Shown here: one piece after another, positions 9,392-17,991 of the stretch
Position numbering within the stretch: the stretch's first letter is position 1
How the letters are laid out: every line of letters begins with the position of its first letter
Assembly (NCBI RefSeq): GCF_022179325.1
Contig: NZ_BPQQ01000018.1
Coordinates: forward strand, 170,486-234,485
Reading direction: 5' to 3'
DNA length: 64,000 bases
Source: Methylobacterium isbiliense
Lineage (GTDB): Bacteria; Pseudomonadota; Alphaproteobacteria; Rhizobiales; Beijerinckiaceae
Made by a program: the position numbers and the translations under genes
The notes under the pieces: model-generated
What the model saw: only the letters and a program-made list of their open reading frames with translations
What the model was told of the DNA's origin: nothing
The model's database searches: none

Positions 9392-11587
9392 ATGAAGGTT
9401 CCGATGCGCCTCGCCTCCTGCCTTGTCGCCCTGGCGGCCCTCGCCGCCATGCCCGCCGCCGCGCAGGCGCCGCGAGTCAACCCTAAGTATGCCGACCTCG
9501 TGAAGGCCGAGCTGGTGGCCGAGCCGGGGGCGGTGGCGCCGGGGCAGCCCTTCGCGGTCGGGGTGCGGCTCGTGATGAAGCCGCACTGGCACGTCTACTG
9601 GCGCAATCCCGGCGATTCCGGCCTCGCGCCGGAGATCGCCTGGAGCCTGCCCGCGGGGTTCTCGGCCGGGCCGGTCGCGTGGCCGGTTCCCGCCCGCATC
9701 CCGGTCTCCGGCCTCGTCAATTTCGGCTACGAGGGCGAGACGCTGCTCACCGCCACGGTGACGCCGCCCGAGGGGCTGGAGCCGGGCCGGCCCGTCACCC
9801 TGCGGGCCAAGGTGTCCTACCTCGTCTGCGAGCGCGAATGCGTGCCGGGCGAGGCCAGCGTGTCGGCGACCCTGCCCGTCGCGCCACCGGGCACGAGCGT
9901 GCGGCCCGATCCCCGCCACGCCGGCCTGTTCGCGGCGGCGCGGGCGCAGCTCCCGACACCTGCGCCTTGGCCCCACCGGGTCACGGAGGAGGGCGACACC
10001 CTCACGCTCCACCTCGACGCGCCGGGCCTGACGCGCGAGGCGGTCGCCGACCTCGCCTTCTTCCCCTATTCCGAGACGGCGATCGAGCACGCGGCGCCCC
10101 AGGAGGTCACCGTCGACGGGCGCGGGCTGCACGTCGCGCTCAAGCGCAGCAGCCTGACGCCGGCCGGCACGATCACGCGCCTCGACGGCGTGCTGGCGCT
10201 GACCGAGCGGACGGGGGATGCCGCCGTGCGGCGCGCCTTCGCGCTCGGCGAGGCGCCGTCTGTGCCGGGCACCGCCCCGCCGAGCCCCGCCGCGGCCGCG
10301 CCGCCGGCCGCCGTGGCACCGCCGGAGGACGCCCCCGCGGGCGTGTGGGCGGCCGCCCTTCTGGCCTTCCTCGGCGGCCTCCTCCTCAACCTGATGCCCT
10401 GCGTCTTCCCGGTCCTGTCGATCAAGGTGCTGGGGCTGGTGCGCCAGTCGGGCGAATCCCTCGGCCGGGTGCGGCTGCACGGCCTCGCCTACACGGCGGG
10501 CGTGATGGCGTCGTTCCTGGCCCTCGCCGGCCTCCTGGCGGCGCTGCGGGCCGGAGGGGCGGAGATCGGCTGGGGCTTCCAGCTGCAATCCCCCCTGGTG
10601 GTGGCGAGCCTCGCCTACGTGCTGTTCGCGATGGGCCTCAGCCTGTCGGGCGCGCTGCATCTCGGCGGGCGCCTCGCCGGGATCGGCGACGGGCTCACCC
10701 GGCGGGCGGGCCTGGAGGGCTCGTTCTTCACCGGCGTGCTCGCCACCGTGGTGGCCACGCCCTGCACGGCGCCGTTCATGGGCGCGGCGGTGGGCTTCGC
10801 GCTGACGCAGGGTGCGGCGGTGAGCCTCGCGGTCTTCGCCGCCCTCGGCTTCGGCCTCGCACTGCCCTTCCTGCTCCTCGCCTTCTGGCCGGCGGCCGTG
10901 CGCCGGCTGCCGCGGCCCGGCGCCTGGATGGAGACCCTGAAGGGGTTCCTCGCCTTCCCGCTCTACGCCACCGTCGCGTGGCTGGTCTGGATCCTGAGCC
11001 AGCAGGTCGGGCCGGGCGGCCTGTTCCTGGCGCTGCTCGGCCTCGTGCTGGTGGCGTTCTGCGCCTTCGTGCTGGAGCGCGCCCGCACGGCCGGGCCGTG
11101 GGGCGCCCGGGCGGGGATGGCGGCCGTGCTGCTGGCGGTGCTCGGCCTCGGCCTCCTCGTCGCGGCCCTCGACCGCGACCGGGCCGGGGCGCCGGCCATC
11201 GCGGCGGCGGGCGGCCCCGAGCCCTTCACCCAGGCGCGCCTCGACGGGCTGCTCGCGCAGGGGCGGCCGGTCTTCGTCAACATGACGGCGGCGTGGTGCA
11301 TCACCTGCCAGGTCAACGAGCGCACCGCGCTGGCGACGCAGGCCGTGACGGCGGCGTTCCGGGCGCACGACATCGCCTACCTGAAGGGCGACTGGACGAA
11401 CCAGAACCCGGAGATCACCCGGGTGCTGGAGGCGCATGGCCGCTCCGGCGTGCCGCTCTACGTGCTCTACCGCGGCCCCGGCGACGCGCAGGTGCTGCCG
11501 CAGATCCTCACCGAATCCGCCGTCCTCGCCGCCCTCGACCGGGCCGCCCCGGCGCGCCGGGCCGCCCTCTCGTCCCCGCAGGAGTGA
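9392..11587 (+). CDS. dsbD: DsbD/ScsB-type thiol:disulfide interchange protein
   Basis: A 731-residue inner-membrane protein with three parts. A signal peptide (to about residue 26) leads into a periplasmic domain with a cysteine pair in YLVCERECVPGEA (near 146-150). A membrane domain of about eight helices (about 320-600) carries the MPCVFPVLS and TPCTAPFMGA cysteine motifs. A C-terminal thioredoxin domain has WCITCQ near residue 635. It passes electrons from cytoplasmic thioredoxin to the periplasm. The N-terminal HWHVYWRNPGDSG segment is typical of alphaproteobacterial ScsB-like versions. An ATG at 9404 with a better ribosome site (GAAGG) is an equally likely start. The redoxin gene follows after 7 bases and is a likely partner. 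Confidence 0.85.
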   Translation: MKVPMRLASCLVALAALAAMPAAAQAPRVNPKYADLVKAELVAEPGAVAPGQPFAVGVRLVMKPHWHVYWRNPGDSGLAPEIAWSLPAGFSAGPVAWPVPARIPVSGLVNFGYEGETLLTATVTPPEGLEPGRPVTLRAKVSYLVCERECVPGEASVSATLPVAPPGTSVRPDPRHAGLFAAARAQLPTPAPWPHRVTEEGDTLTLHLDAPGLTREAVADLAFFPYSETAIEHAAPQEVTVDGRGLHVALKRSSLTPAGTITRLDGVLALTERTGDAAVRRAFALGEAPSVPGTAPPSPAAAAPPAAVAPPEDAPAGVWAAALLAFLGGLLLNLMPCVFPVLSIKVLGLVRQSGESLGRVRLHGLAYTAGVMASFLALAGLLAALRAGGAEIGWGFQLQSPLVVASLAYVLFAMGLSLSGALHLGGRLAGIGDGLTRRAGLEGSFFTGVLATVVATPCTAPFMGAAVGFALTQGAAVSLAVFAALGFGLALPFLLLAFWPAAVRRLPRPGAWMETLKGFLAFPLYATVAWLVWILSQQVGPGGLFLALLGLVLVAFCAFVLERARTAGPWGARAGMAAVLLAVLGLGLLVAALDRDRAGAPAIAAAGGPEPFTQARLDGLLAQGRPVFVNMTAAWCITCQVNERTALATQAVTAAFRAHDIAYLKGDWTNQNPEITRVLEAHGRSGVPLYVLYRGPGDAQVLPQILTESAVLAALDRAAPARRAALSSPQE

Positions 11588-11594
11588 TGCCTTG

Positions 11595-12206
11595 ATGCCG
11601 ACCCGCCGCACCGCGCTCGCCCTCACCGCCCTTCTGGCCCTCGCCCCCCCCGCGGCCGCGGGGCCGCAGGTGGACCGGCCCGCCCCCGCCTTCACGGCCA
11701 GGGACGCGGACGGCCGCACCGTCTCGCTCGCCGACTACAAGGGCCGGACGGTGGTGCTGGAATGGACCAACCACGACTGCCCCTTCGTGCAGAAGCACTA
11801 CGGCGGTCAGGCCATGCAGGCGCTGCAGAAGAAGTGGACCGAGCAGGGCGTGGTCTGGCTCTCGGTGATCTCCTCGGCGCCGGGCGAGCAGGGGGCGGTC
11901 TCCGGCCCGGAGGCCAACCGGCTCACGCAGGAGCGCGGCGCCGCCCCGACCGCCGTCGTGCTCGACACCGACGGGGCGGTGGGTCGCGCCTACGGCGCCC
12001 AGACGACGCCGCACATGTTCGTGGTGAAGGGGGACGGCACCCTCGCCTATATGGGCGGCATCGACGACAAGCCCTCGGCCGCGCTCACCGACCTCAAGAC
12101 CGCCCGCAACCACGTGGACGCGGCGCTGAGCGAGATCGCCGCCGGCAAGGCGGTGAGCGTGAAGACCGCGCGGCCCTACGGCTGCTCGGTCAAGTACGCC
12201 TCCTGA
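11595..12206 (+). CDS. Periplasmic redoxin (AhpC/TSA-like) with signal peptide
   Basis: A 203-residue thioredoxin-fold protein exported by a signal peptide (ALALTALLALAPPAAA). After the leader come PAPAFTARDADGRTVSLADY and EWTNHDCPFVQKHY, a redoxin pattern in which the active site keeps one cysteine (CPFV) rather than CxxC. A second cysteine near the C-terminus (PYGCSVKY) could be resolving. It follows the DsbD gene by 7 bases, so it is plausibly a periplasmic peroxidase or thiol oxidoreductase reduced by it. That coupling is inference from gene order. Confidence 0.8.
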   Translation: MPTRRTALALTALLALAPPAAAGPQVDRPAPAFTARDADGRTVSLADYKGRTVVLEWTNHDCPFVQKHYGGQAMQALQKKWTEQGVVWLSVISSAPGEQGAVSGPEANRLTQERGAAPTAVVLDTDGAVGRAYGAQTTPHMFVVKGDGTLAYMGGIDDKPSAALTDLKTARNHVDAALSEIAAGKAVSVKTARPYGCSVKYAS

Positions 12207-12216
12207 CGCTTGCCGC

Positions 12217-12957
12217 GTGACGCGCTGGGTCGCGGGCGTCGACGGCTGCCCGGGCGGCTGGATCGCGGCCCTTCGGCGCCTCGGCGAGGCGGGTCCCGTA
12301 GTGGTACGGGTCGTGCCCGACCTCGCCGCCCTGTGCGACGGGCCGGAGGCGCCGGCCGTGGCGGCGGTGGACATCCCGATCGGCCTGCCTGAGCGGGTCG
12401 GCGCGGGCGGGCGCACGGCCGAGCAGCTGGTGCGCCCGCTCCTCGGGCCGCGCCGCGCCTCGGTCTTCCCCACCTCGGCCCGGGCGGTGGTCTACGCACC
12501 GGACTACACGGCGGCGATCGCGCTCGCGCGCACGGGCGGTCTGCAGCCCTTCGCGCCGTCGCCTCCCGCCAACGCGATCTTTCCGCGCATCCGGGCGGTT
12601 GACGCGCTGCTGCGCAGGCAGTCCGACCTGCGCGAGCGCGTCTACGAGGTGCATCCCGAACTCGCCTTCGCGAGCCTCAACGGCGGCGTGCCGCTCGCCG
12701 CCCCCAAGCGCGCGCCTGCGGGAGCGGCCCAGCGCCGGGCGGCCCTGCGGCGGGCCGGGCTGCCCGAAGAGGTGGTGGAGGCTGCGCCTCCCCGGGGGGC
12801 GGCGCGCGACGACCTCCTCGACGCGCTCGTCGCCCTCGTGGTGGCGCAGGGCCTCGCTGCGGGGCGCGGCCTGTCCTATCCCGACCCGCCGGAGCGGGAC
12901 GCGCACGGCCTTCCCGTGGCAATCTGGACCCTCCCGCCGACCGAGGCCCGCTCATGA
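12217..12957 (+). CDS. DUF429 domain-containing protein
   Basis: A 246-residue protein of the DUF429 family, recognised from the start WVAGVDGCPGGWIAA, VAAVDIPIGLPE, SVFPTSAR and the conserved VYEVHPELAFASLNGG. The acidic residues in an RNase H-like arrangement suggest a nuclease fold, but no activity is established to my knowledge. It starts with GTG at 12217, ten bases after the redoxin, and its end overlaps the start of the next NUDIX gene by four bases (ATGA). Translational coupling is therefore likely. Confidence 0.8.
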   Translation: MTRWVAGVDGCPGGWIAALRRLGEAGPVVVRVVPDLAALCDGPEAPAVAAVDIPIGLPERVGAGGRTAEQLVRPLLGPRRASVFPTSARAVVYAPDYTAAIALARTGGLQPFAPSPPANAIFPRIRAVDALLRRQSDLRERVYEVHPELAFASLNGGVPLAAPKRAPAGAAQRRAALRRAGLPEEVVEAAPPRGAARDDLLDALVALVVAQGLAAGRGLSYPDPPERDAHGLPVAIWTLPPTEARS

Positions 12958-13466
12958 CGGCATTGCCCACCCGCGAGATCGCCCGCGCCCTGGTGTTCGA
13001 CCCGCAGGACCGCCTGCTCCTCATCGCCTACGAGGCGGTGCGGGATGTCGATCCGGCGCGGCCGGGCGAGCGCTGTTTCTGGTTCATGCCCGGGGGCGGC
13101 ATCGAGCCCGGCGAGAGCCCGGAGGAGGCCTGCCTGCGCGAGCTGGAGGAGGAGATCGGCGTCACCGGCGTGCCGCTCGGGCCCCTGGTCGCGCGCTGCG
13201 ACGGCCCCTTCACGCTCTTCAACAAGCCCCGCATCGCGCACGAGCGCTATTTCGTGGTGCGCCTGCCCGACGACCGCATCGACACGGCACGGCTTGCCGA
13301 GACGGAGGACAACCCGGTGCTCGGCACGCGCTGGTGGACCCTCGACGAGCTGGCGGCGACGTGCGAGCGGGTGGAGCCCGCCGGGCTCGCGGCGCTGGCC
13401 CGCCGCCTCGCCGCGGGCGAGAGCGTGACGGAAGTCCGACTCGCCTGGGGCGAGGGCGCAGGCTAA
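12954..13466 (+). CDS. NUDIX hydrolase
   Basis: A 170-residue NUDIX protein. The Nudix box (GGGIEPGESPEEACLRELEE followed by EIG) is complete, with the catalytic REx2EE core. RCFWFMPGGGIEPGE and a downstream W-W-T-L-D-E-L segment are typical of nucleotide or dinucleotide hydrolases. The substrate cannot be read from the sequence. It overlaps the preceding DUF429 gene by four bases. Confidence 0.85.
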   Translation: MTALPTREIARALVFDPQDRLLLIAYEAVRDVDPARPGERCFWFMPGGGIEPGESPEEACLRELEEEIGVTGVPLGPLVARCDGPFTLFNKPRIAHERYFVVRLPDDRIDTARLAETEDNPVLGTRWWTLDELAATCERVEPAGLAALARRLAAGESVTEVRLAWGEGAG

Positions 13467-13570
13467 GGGGAGGTCCGGACGAACGCCGTTTCTCGGCCGG
13501 GGTCCCGGGGCGGCGCCCCGGGCTGGCACGCATCGTGCCGGGACCCGGCCGCATCAGACGAGACGCCACC

Positions 13571-14251
13571 ATGCTTCCGCAGACGCTCACCGACGGCTAC
13601 CGCGCCTTCCTCGACGACCGCTTCGCCCGCGAGCGCGGGCGCTACGAGACCCTGGCCGACGGGCAGAGCCCCGAGATCATGGTGATCTCCTGCTGCGACA
13701 GCCGGGTCTCGCCGGAGGTGATCTTCGACGCGCGCCCGGGCGAGCTGTTCGTGGTGCGCAACGTCGCCAACCTCGTGCCGCCCTTCGAGACCGCCGGCGA
13801 GTATCACGGCACCTCGGCGGCGCTCGAATTCGCCGTCCAGGCGCTCAAGGTGCAGCACATCGTGGTGCTGGGCCACGCCCGCTGCGGCGGCGTGCGCGCT
13901 TTCGCGGACGATGCCGCGCCGCTCTCGCCGGGCGACTTCATCGGCCGCTGGGTGTCGCTGATCGCGCCGGCCGCCGAGCGGATCGGCCCCGGCCGCGGCG
14001 ACGACTACCTGGAGCGGCTCGAATACGCCACGGTGGAGAACAGCCTCACGAACCTGATGACCTTCCCGTGCGTGCGCATCCTGGTCGAGCGCGGCCGTCT
14101 GCATCTGCACGGGGCGCATTTCGGCATCGCCACCGGCGAGCTGCGGGTGCGCGACCCCGAGACCGGCGCCTTCCGGCTCGCCGTGCCGGAGGCCGGGACG
14201 AGCCCGACGCGGCTGATCCGCTGCCAGGACACCGGGTCGAGCGGGGGCTGA
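13571..14251 (+). CDS. Beta-class carbonic anhydrase
   Basis: A 226-residue beta-carbonic anhydrase catalysing reversible CO2 hydration. The zinc-site motifs are present: SCCDSRV (Cys42, Asp43-Arg45 pair) and GHARCGG (His102, Cys105). VRNVANLVPPFE and the HGTSAALEFAV helix also fit. It is cytoplasmic. It begins 104 bases after the NUDIX gene and its stop overlaps the ATG of the DUF1491 gene by one base (TGATG), so the two are translationally coupled. Confidence 0.9.
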   Translation: MLPQTLTDGYRAFLDDRFARERGRYETLADGQSPEIMVISCCDSRVSPEVIFDARPGELFVVRNVANLVPPFETAGEYHGTSAALEFAVQALKVQHIVVLGHARCGGVRAFADDAAPLSPGDFIGRWVSLIAPAAERIGPGRGDDYLERLEYATVENSLTNLMTFPCVRILVERGRLHLHGAHFGIATGELRVRDPETGAFRLAVPEAGTSPTRLIRCQDTGSSGG

Positions 14252-14595
14252 TGGCCCGGCTGCGCTCCGACTTCTGGGTTGCCGCGCATCTGCGGCGCTG
14301 CGGCGTCGAGGGCGTGAGCGCGGTGCAGCGCCGCCGCGGCGCGCCGGAGGCGGGAGCGATCTTCGTCAAGGTCGACCGCCTCGACGGGCGGGCCGACCTC
14401 TACGGCCCCGCCCCCCAGGCGCTGTTCCAGGCCGACGACGATGGCACGCGCCGCTTCGAGACGCTGATGAGCGAGGCGCTGCCGCCGGACGTGGAGGCGC
14501 GGCTCGCCCGCGAGATCCGCTTCGACCCCGACCTGTGGATCGTCGAGATCGACGACCCGCAGGGCCGCCATTTCCTCGATCTGGCCGGCGGCTAG
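14251..14595 (+). CDS. DUF1491 family protein
   Basis: A 114-residue protein of the alphaproteobacterial DUF1491 family. It is recognised from RLRSDFWVAAHLRRC at the start, RRRGAPEAGAIFVKVDRLDG and EIRFDPDLWIVEIDD near the end. The function is unknown. Start and upstream stop overlap (TGATG), linking it to the carbonic anhydrase gene. After its stop, 179 bases separate it from the convergent outer-membrane protein gene; I see no gene there. Confidence 0.85.
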   Translation: MARLRSDFWVAAHLRRCGVEGVSAVQRRRGAPEAGAIFVKVDRLDGRADLYGPAPQALFQADDDGTRRFETLMSEALPPDVEARLAREIRFDPDLWIVEIDDPQGRHFLDLAGG

Positions 14596-14774
14596 GGGCC
14601 GACCTCGATCCGCTCGACCGCCGGAAGGGCTGCCGAGGGTGGCTCTCTGCCCTTCCCGGAGAAGGTCCCGAAGAAGCAGCAGCGCGCCACGTCCGGTCCC
14701 TCGTTCGCTGCCAACGGAATGGCGGCCGTTGACCCACGACCTGCTCTGTTGCTGGCGAGGCAAAGCGCCCGGCG

Positions 14775-15800
14775 TCAGAACTTCGAGACGAGCGGCCTGG
14801 CGTCGGCCACCTGCTTCGGCGGTGCGACCCAGAGCGGCGCCGAGATCGTCAGGTAGGCGGCCGTCCCGGCGAAGCGGTTCTTGACATCCATCTCGCGGAA
14901 GAACCGGACATTGGTGGAGACCGGGATCTCACCCAGCTTGAAGGTGTAGCCGATCTGGCCGCCAAGGGACGTCACCCGTCCCTTGAACGGACCGATCCGG
15001 TTGCCGGAGCCGCTGTCGCCGGTGAGCTGGTTGTAATAGTAGCCGACGAGGCCGATCGACAAGTCCTTGCTCAGATACTTGGAGGCCGACCACTCCAGGT
15101 GGAACTCCGTGCCGGTGAGGTACTGGGTCGCCGGGTTGATCCAGTTGAAGGTGACGCCTGGCACCACCGAGAGCTCATAGCCCAGAACGGGGTCGAGATA
15201 GGTGAGCGCGCCGCTGAGATCGAGCGCCGGGCGGTTGAGCGCGATGTTGGACAGCTGGCCGCTCTCGTAGGAGCCGGACGGCACGACGCCGAGGAGCGTG
15301 CCGGTCCAGTGGAAGTTGCCGGAGTGCCAGCCCACGAACGAGGCGAGATAGATGTCGCCGACATTGACGATGGCGTCGCGCTCGCGCCCGGCGACGATGC
15401 GATCGATGCGCGGGGAGGACAGGACCGCGCCGGCGCTGACGTTGGGCGTGCCGAACGGGATGGTGACCGAGAAGCCGAGGTTTCCGCCCAGGATCTCGAC
15501 CGGCGTGACCCAGATGGGCGTCACGAAGTTCGCGCTCGTGTCGAGCTTGACGTTCGCGGCGACGACGCCGCCGCTCTGGAAGGCGCGATTGCCGCCGAGA
15601 TTGCCTGAGTAGTAGTAGGTCTCGCTCTCGAAGTAGAAGCCGGGCGGCGGCGTCACGCCGGCGAGCGGGCCGCGGTTGCCCAGCACGTACACGCCCTGGG
15701 CCGACTCGGCGGCCCAAGCGCCCGTCCAGGCGCCGGTCGTGGCCAGGAGCCCTGCCGTGCAGGAAGCCACGAAGCCAAGCCTCCGCCAAGGTCCCGACAT
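14775..15800 (-). CDS. SphA/MetA-type outer-membrane transporter protein
   Basis: A 341-residue exported protein with a signal peptide ending near AWA-AES. The mature part has alternating hydrophobic beta-strands (PGFYFESETYYYSGN, VGDIYLASFVGW, SLGGQIGYTFKLG) and a C-terminal strand ending in phenylalanine. This is the pattern of the phenol-degradation MetA family (Pfam Phenol_MetA_deg), thought to be channels for hydrophobic compounds. It is divergent from the sulfatase gene, so it may pass the sulfatase substrate or product across the outer membrane; that is inference. The ATG at 15800 opens the signal peptide, and an earlier in-frame ATG would displace it. Confidence 0.7.
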   Translation of the reverse strand: MSGPWRRLGFVASCTAGLLATTGAWTGAWAAESAQGVYVLGNRGPLAGVTPPPGFYFESETYYYSGNLGGNRAFQSGGVVAANVKLDTSANFVTPIWVTPVEILGGNLGFSVTIPFGTPNVSAGAVLSSPRIDRIVAGRERDAIVNVGDIYLASFVGWHSGNFHWTGTLLGVVPSGSYESGQLSNIALNRPALDLSGALTYLDPVLGYELSVVPGVTFNWINPATQYLTGTEFHLEWSASKYLSKDLSIGLVGYYYNQLTGDSGSGNRIGPFKGRVTSLGGQIGYTFKLGEIPVSTNVRFFREMDVKNRFAGTAAYLTISAPLWVAPPKQVADARPLVSKF

Positions 15801-16217
15801 GGCCGTGCCCCCACGATCTCTGCTGTGGCTACAGACTCCCACAAAACGAGTCGAGTCGCAACGGCCAAGCTGATTGTGCTGAACGCTTCTTGCTTAACAT
15901 TTATCAATATTCTTCACAATGACAGTCGTCCCCTTCTTCATTGGCCTGCGAACCTCTGCGAATTATTCGGATCGTGTGTCACCTCGGATCAAGCATGGTC
16001 CGGCGGCGCCGATACCTTGGCGTTCGCCGAGTCACAGGATCGTCGAGCGAGATCGATCGCAAGGCTGTGGACCGGTGTGACGGACTCGTCCTGTCCATCG
16101 CCGTGGGATCTCGGTCCGGCGGAACACGGCCGGCGCGACCGGCCGCCCGTCTCGGCCCATCGACACATCCATGAGCCACGTGGGCTTCCCGAACACCATC
16201 AGGGAGAGGACGCAGCC
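15801..16217. promoter_or_regulatory. Divergent promoter region between channel and sulfatase genes
   Basis: A 417-base gap without a credible gene. The part at about 15840-15960 is conspicuously A+T-rich for this genome (AACATTTATCAATATTCTTC and neighbours), as expected for promoters firing both ways. AGGGAGAGGA at 16201-16210 is the sulfatase ribosome-binding site. I could not fix individual -35/-10 boxes. Confidence 0.45.
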
Positions 16218-17921
16218 ATGAGTGACGACACACACGCGGCGAACCAAGCAGGCGCCGGCGAGGGACACGCTCTCAGCCGCCGCAACATCCTGCTCACCGG
16301 GACATCGGCCCTCGCGGCGGCCGCGATGGTATCGGCGGCCCCGAGCACGTCCGCGCAGGCCCAGTCACAATCCCAGCAGCCTCCGGCGGCCGGGCAGAAG
16401 CCGAACATCCTCGTCATCATGGGCGACGACATCGGCATCTGGAACATCGGCGCCTACCATCGCGGCATGATGGCCGGACGGACGCCCCATCTCGACCGGA
16501 TCGCCGCCGAGGGCATGCTGTTCACCGATTACTACGCGGAGGCGAGTTGCACGGCGGGACGCGCGGCCTTCATCACCGGCGAGCTGCCGATCCGCACCGG
16601 CATGACCACCGTCGGCCAAGCCGGCGCCCCGATCGGCCTTCCGGCAGAGGCGGTGACCATCGCCACCGCCCTGAAGGGCATGGGCTACGCCACGGGCCAG
16701 TTCGGCAAGAACCACCTGGGCGACAAGAACGAGTTCCTGCCGACGGTGCACGGCTTCGACGAGTTCTTCGGCTATCTCTACCACCTCGACGCGATGGAGG
16801 ACCCGGCCCATCCCACCTATCCGCAGGAGCTGCTCAACAGGGTCGGCCCGCGCAACATGGTCCATTCCTGGGCGACCAACGTCGACGATCCCACCGAAGA
16901 CCCGCGCTGGGGCCGGATCGGCAAGCAGCGGATCGAGGATGCCGGCACGCTCTACCCGAAGCGGATGGAGACCGTGGACGAGGAAATCCGTGATCTGGCG
17001 CTCCAGTTCATCGACAAGGCCAAGGCCGACGGCAAGCCGTTCTTCGTCTGGCTCAACCCGACTCGCATGCACGTCACGACACACCTGTCGCCCAAGTACC
17101 AGGGCATGCGCAACGCGCAGAATGGCTGGAGCATCCATGAAGCCGGCATGGCGCAGCTCGACGATGTCGTCGGCGCGGTGATGAAGAAGCTGACGGATCT
17201 GGGCATCGACAACAACACCATCGTGGTCTTCACCACGGACAACGGTACGGAGGTGTTCACGTGGCCGGACGGCGGTCAGACACCGTTCGCGCAGTCCAAG
17301 GGCACGGTCATGGAGGGCGGCTTCCGCGCGCCGGCGATGATCCGCTGGCCCGGCAGGGTGCCGGCCGGCAAGGTCGAGAATGGCGTCATCTCCGGCCTCG
17401 ACTGGTTCGCGACGCTCGTGGCGGCCGCGGGCAATCCGAACATCACCGAGGAGCTGAAGAAGGGTAAGCAGATCGGCGACCGGACCTACAAGGTGCATTT
17501 GGACGGCTACAACCAGCTGGAGATGATCACCGGAAAGGGTCCGTCGAAGCGCAACGAAGTCTGGTATTTCGGTGAGAGTGAACTGGGCGCTGTTCGGATC
17601 GGTGACTACAAGTACCGCTTCATCGATCAGCCCCACGGGTGGCTGGGCGACAAGACGAAGCCCGACGTGCCCTACATCACGAATCTGCGGCTCGATCCCT
17701 TCGAGCGGACCGGCTGGCCCGACAACGGGACCAAGACCGGAGCGCAGAACTACATGAGCTGGTTCCTGTACGAATTCTGGCGCTTCGTCTTCGTCCAGCA
17801 GGAGGTGGAGAAGCTCGCCATGACCGCCGTCGAGTTCCCACCGATGCAGAAGGGCGCGAGCTTCAACCTCGATGCGGTCAAGGCGAAGATCCAGGCCGCC
17901 AGAGCTGCGATCGGGAAGTGA
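16218..17921 (+). CDS. Tat-exported sulfatase (formylglycine type)
   Basis: A 567-residue type I sulfatase that hydrolyses sulfate esters. It has a Tat signal (SRRNILLTG, residues 20-28, then a hydrophobic run ending STSAQA). Sulfatase motifs follow: ILVIMGDDIG for metal binding, SCTAGRAAF with Cys111 in the CxAxR context converted to formylglycine, GKNHLGD, and FTTDNGTE for the second metal site. The protein is therefore exported folded, after cytoplasmic activation. The gene for the activating enzyme follows 70 bases downstream. The organic sulfate substrate is unknown. AGGGAGAGGA precedes the ATG at 16218. Confidence 0.9.
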   Translation: MSDDTHAANQAGAGEGHALSRRNILLTGTSALAAAAMVSAAPSTSAQAQSQSQQPPAAGQKPNILVIMGDDIGIWNIGAYHRGMMAGRTPHLDRIAAEGMLFTDYYAEASCTAGRAAFITGELPIRTGMTTVGQAGAPIGLPAEAVTIATALKGMGYATGQFGKNHLGDKNEFLPTVHGFDEFFGYLYHLDAMEDPAHPTYPQELLNRVGPRNMVHSWATNVDDPTEDPRWGRIGKQRIEDAGTLYPKRMETVDEEIRDLALQFIDKAKADGKPFFVWLNPTRMHVTTHLSPKYQGMRNAQNGWSIHEAGMAQLDDVVGAVMKKLTDLGIDNNTIVVFTTDNGTEVFTWPDGGQTPFAQSKGTVMEGGFRAPAMIRWPGRVPAGKVENGVISGLDWFATLVAAAGNPNITEELKKGKQIGDRTYKVHLDGYNQLEMITGKGPSKRNEVWYFGESELGAVRIGDYKYRFIDQPHGWLGDKTKPDVPYITNLRLDPFERTGWPDNGTKTGAQNYMSWFLYEFWRFVFVQQEVEKLAMTAVEFPPMQKGASFNLDAVKAKIQAARAAIGK

Positions 17922-17991
17922 GCGTCGGACGCGGCCGCATGCCCCGCCTCGTTCACGACGTGATGTCCTCCCGGGCAACGAGGAGTGACCG

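Noticed and set aside
9380-11719. Minus-strand frame of nearly 800 codons opposite dsbD
   Set aside because: Antisense to a full-length DsbD with all functional cysteines; its composition is that of a shadow frame.
14595-14774. Gene between DUF1491 and the outer-membrane protein
   Set aside because: Frames in this 180-base stretch are short, arginine-rich and lack start signals.
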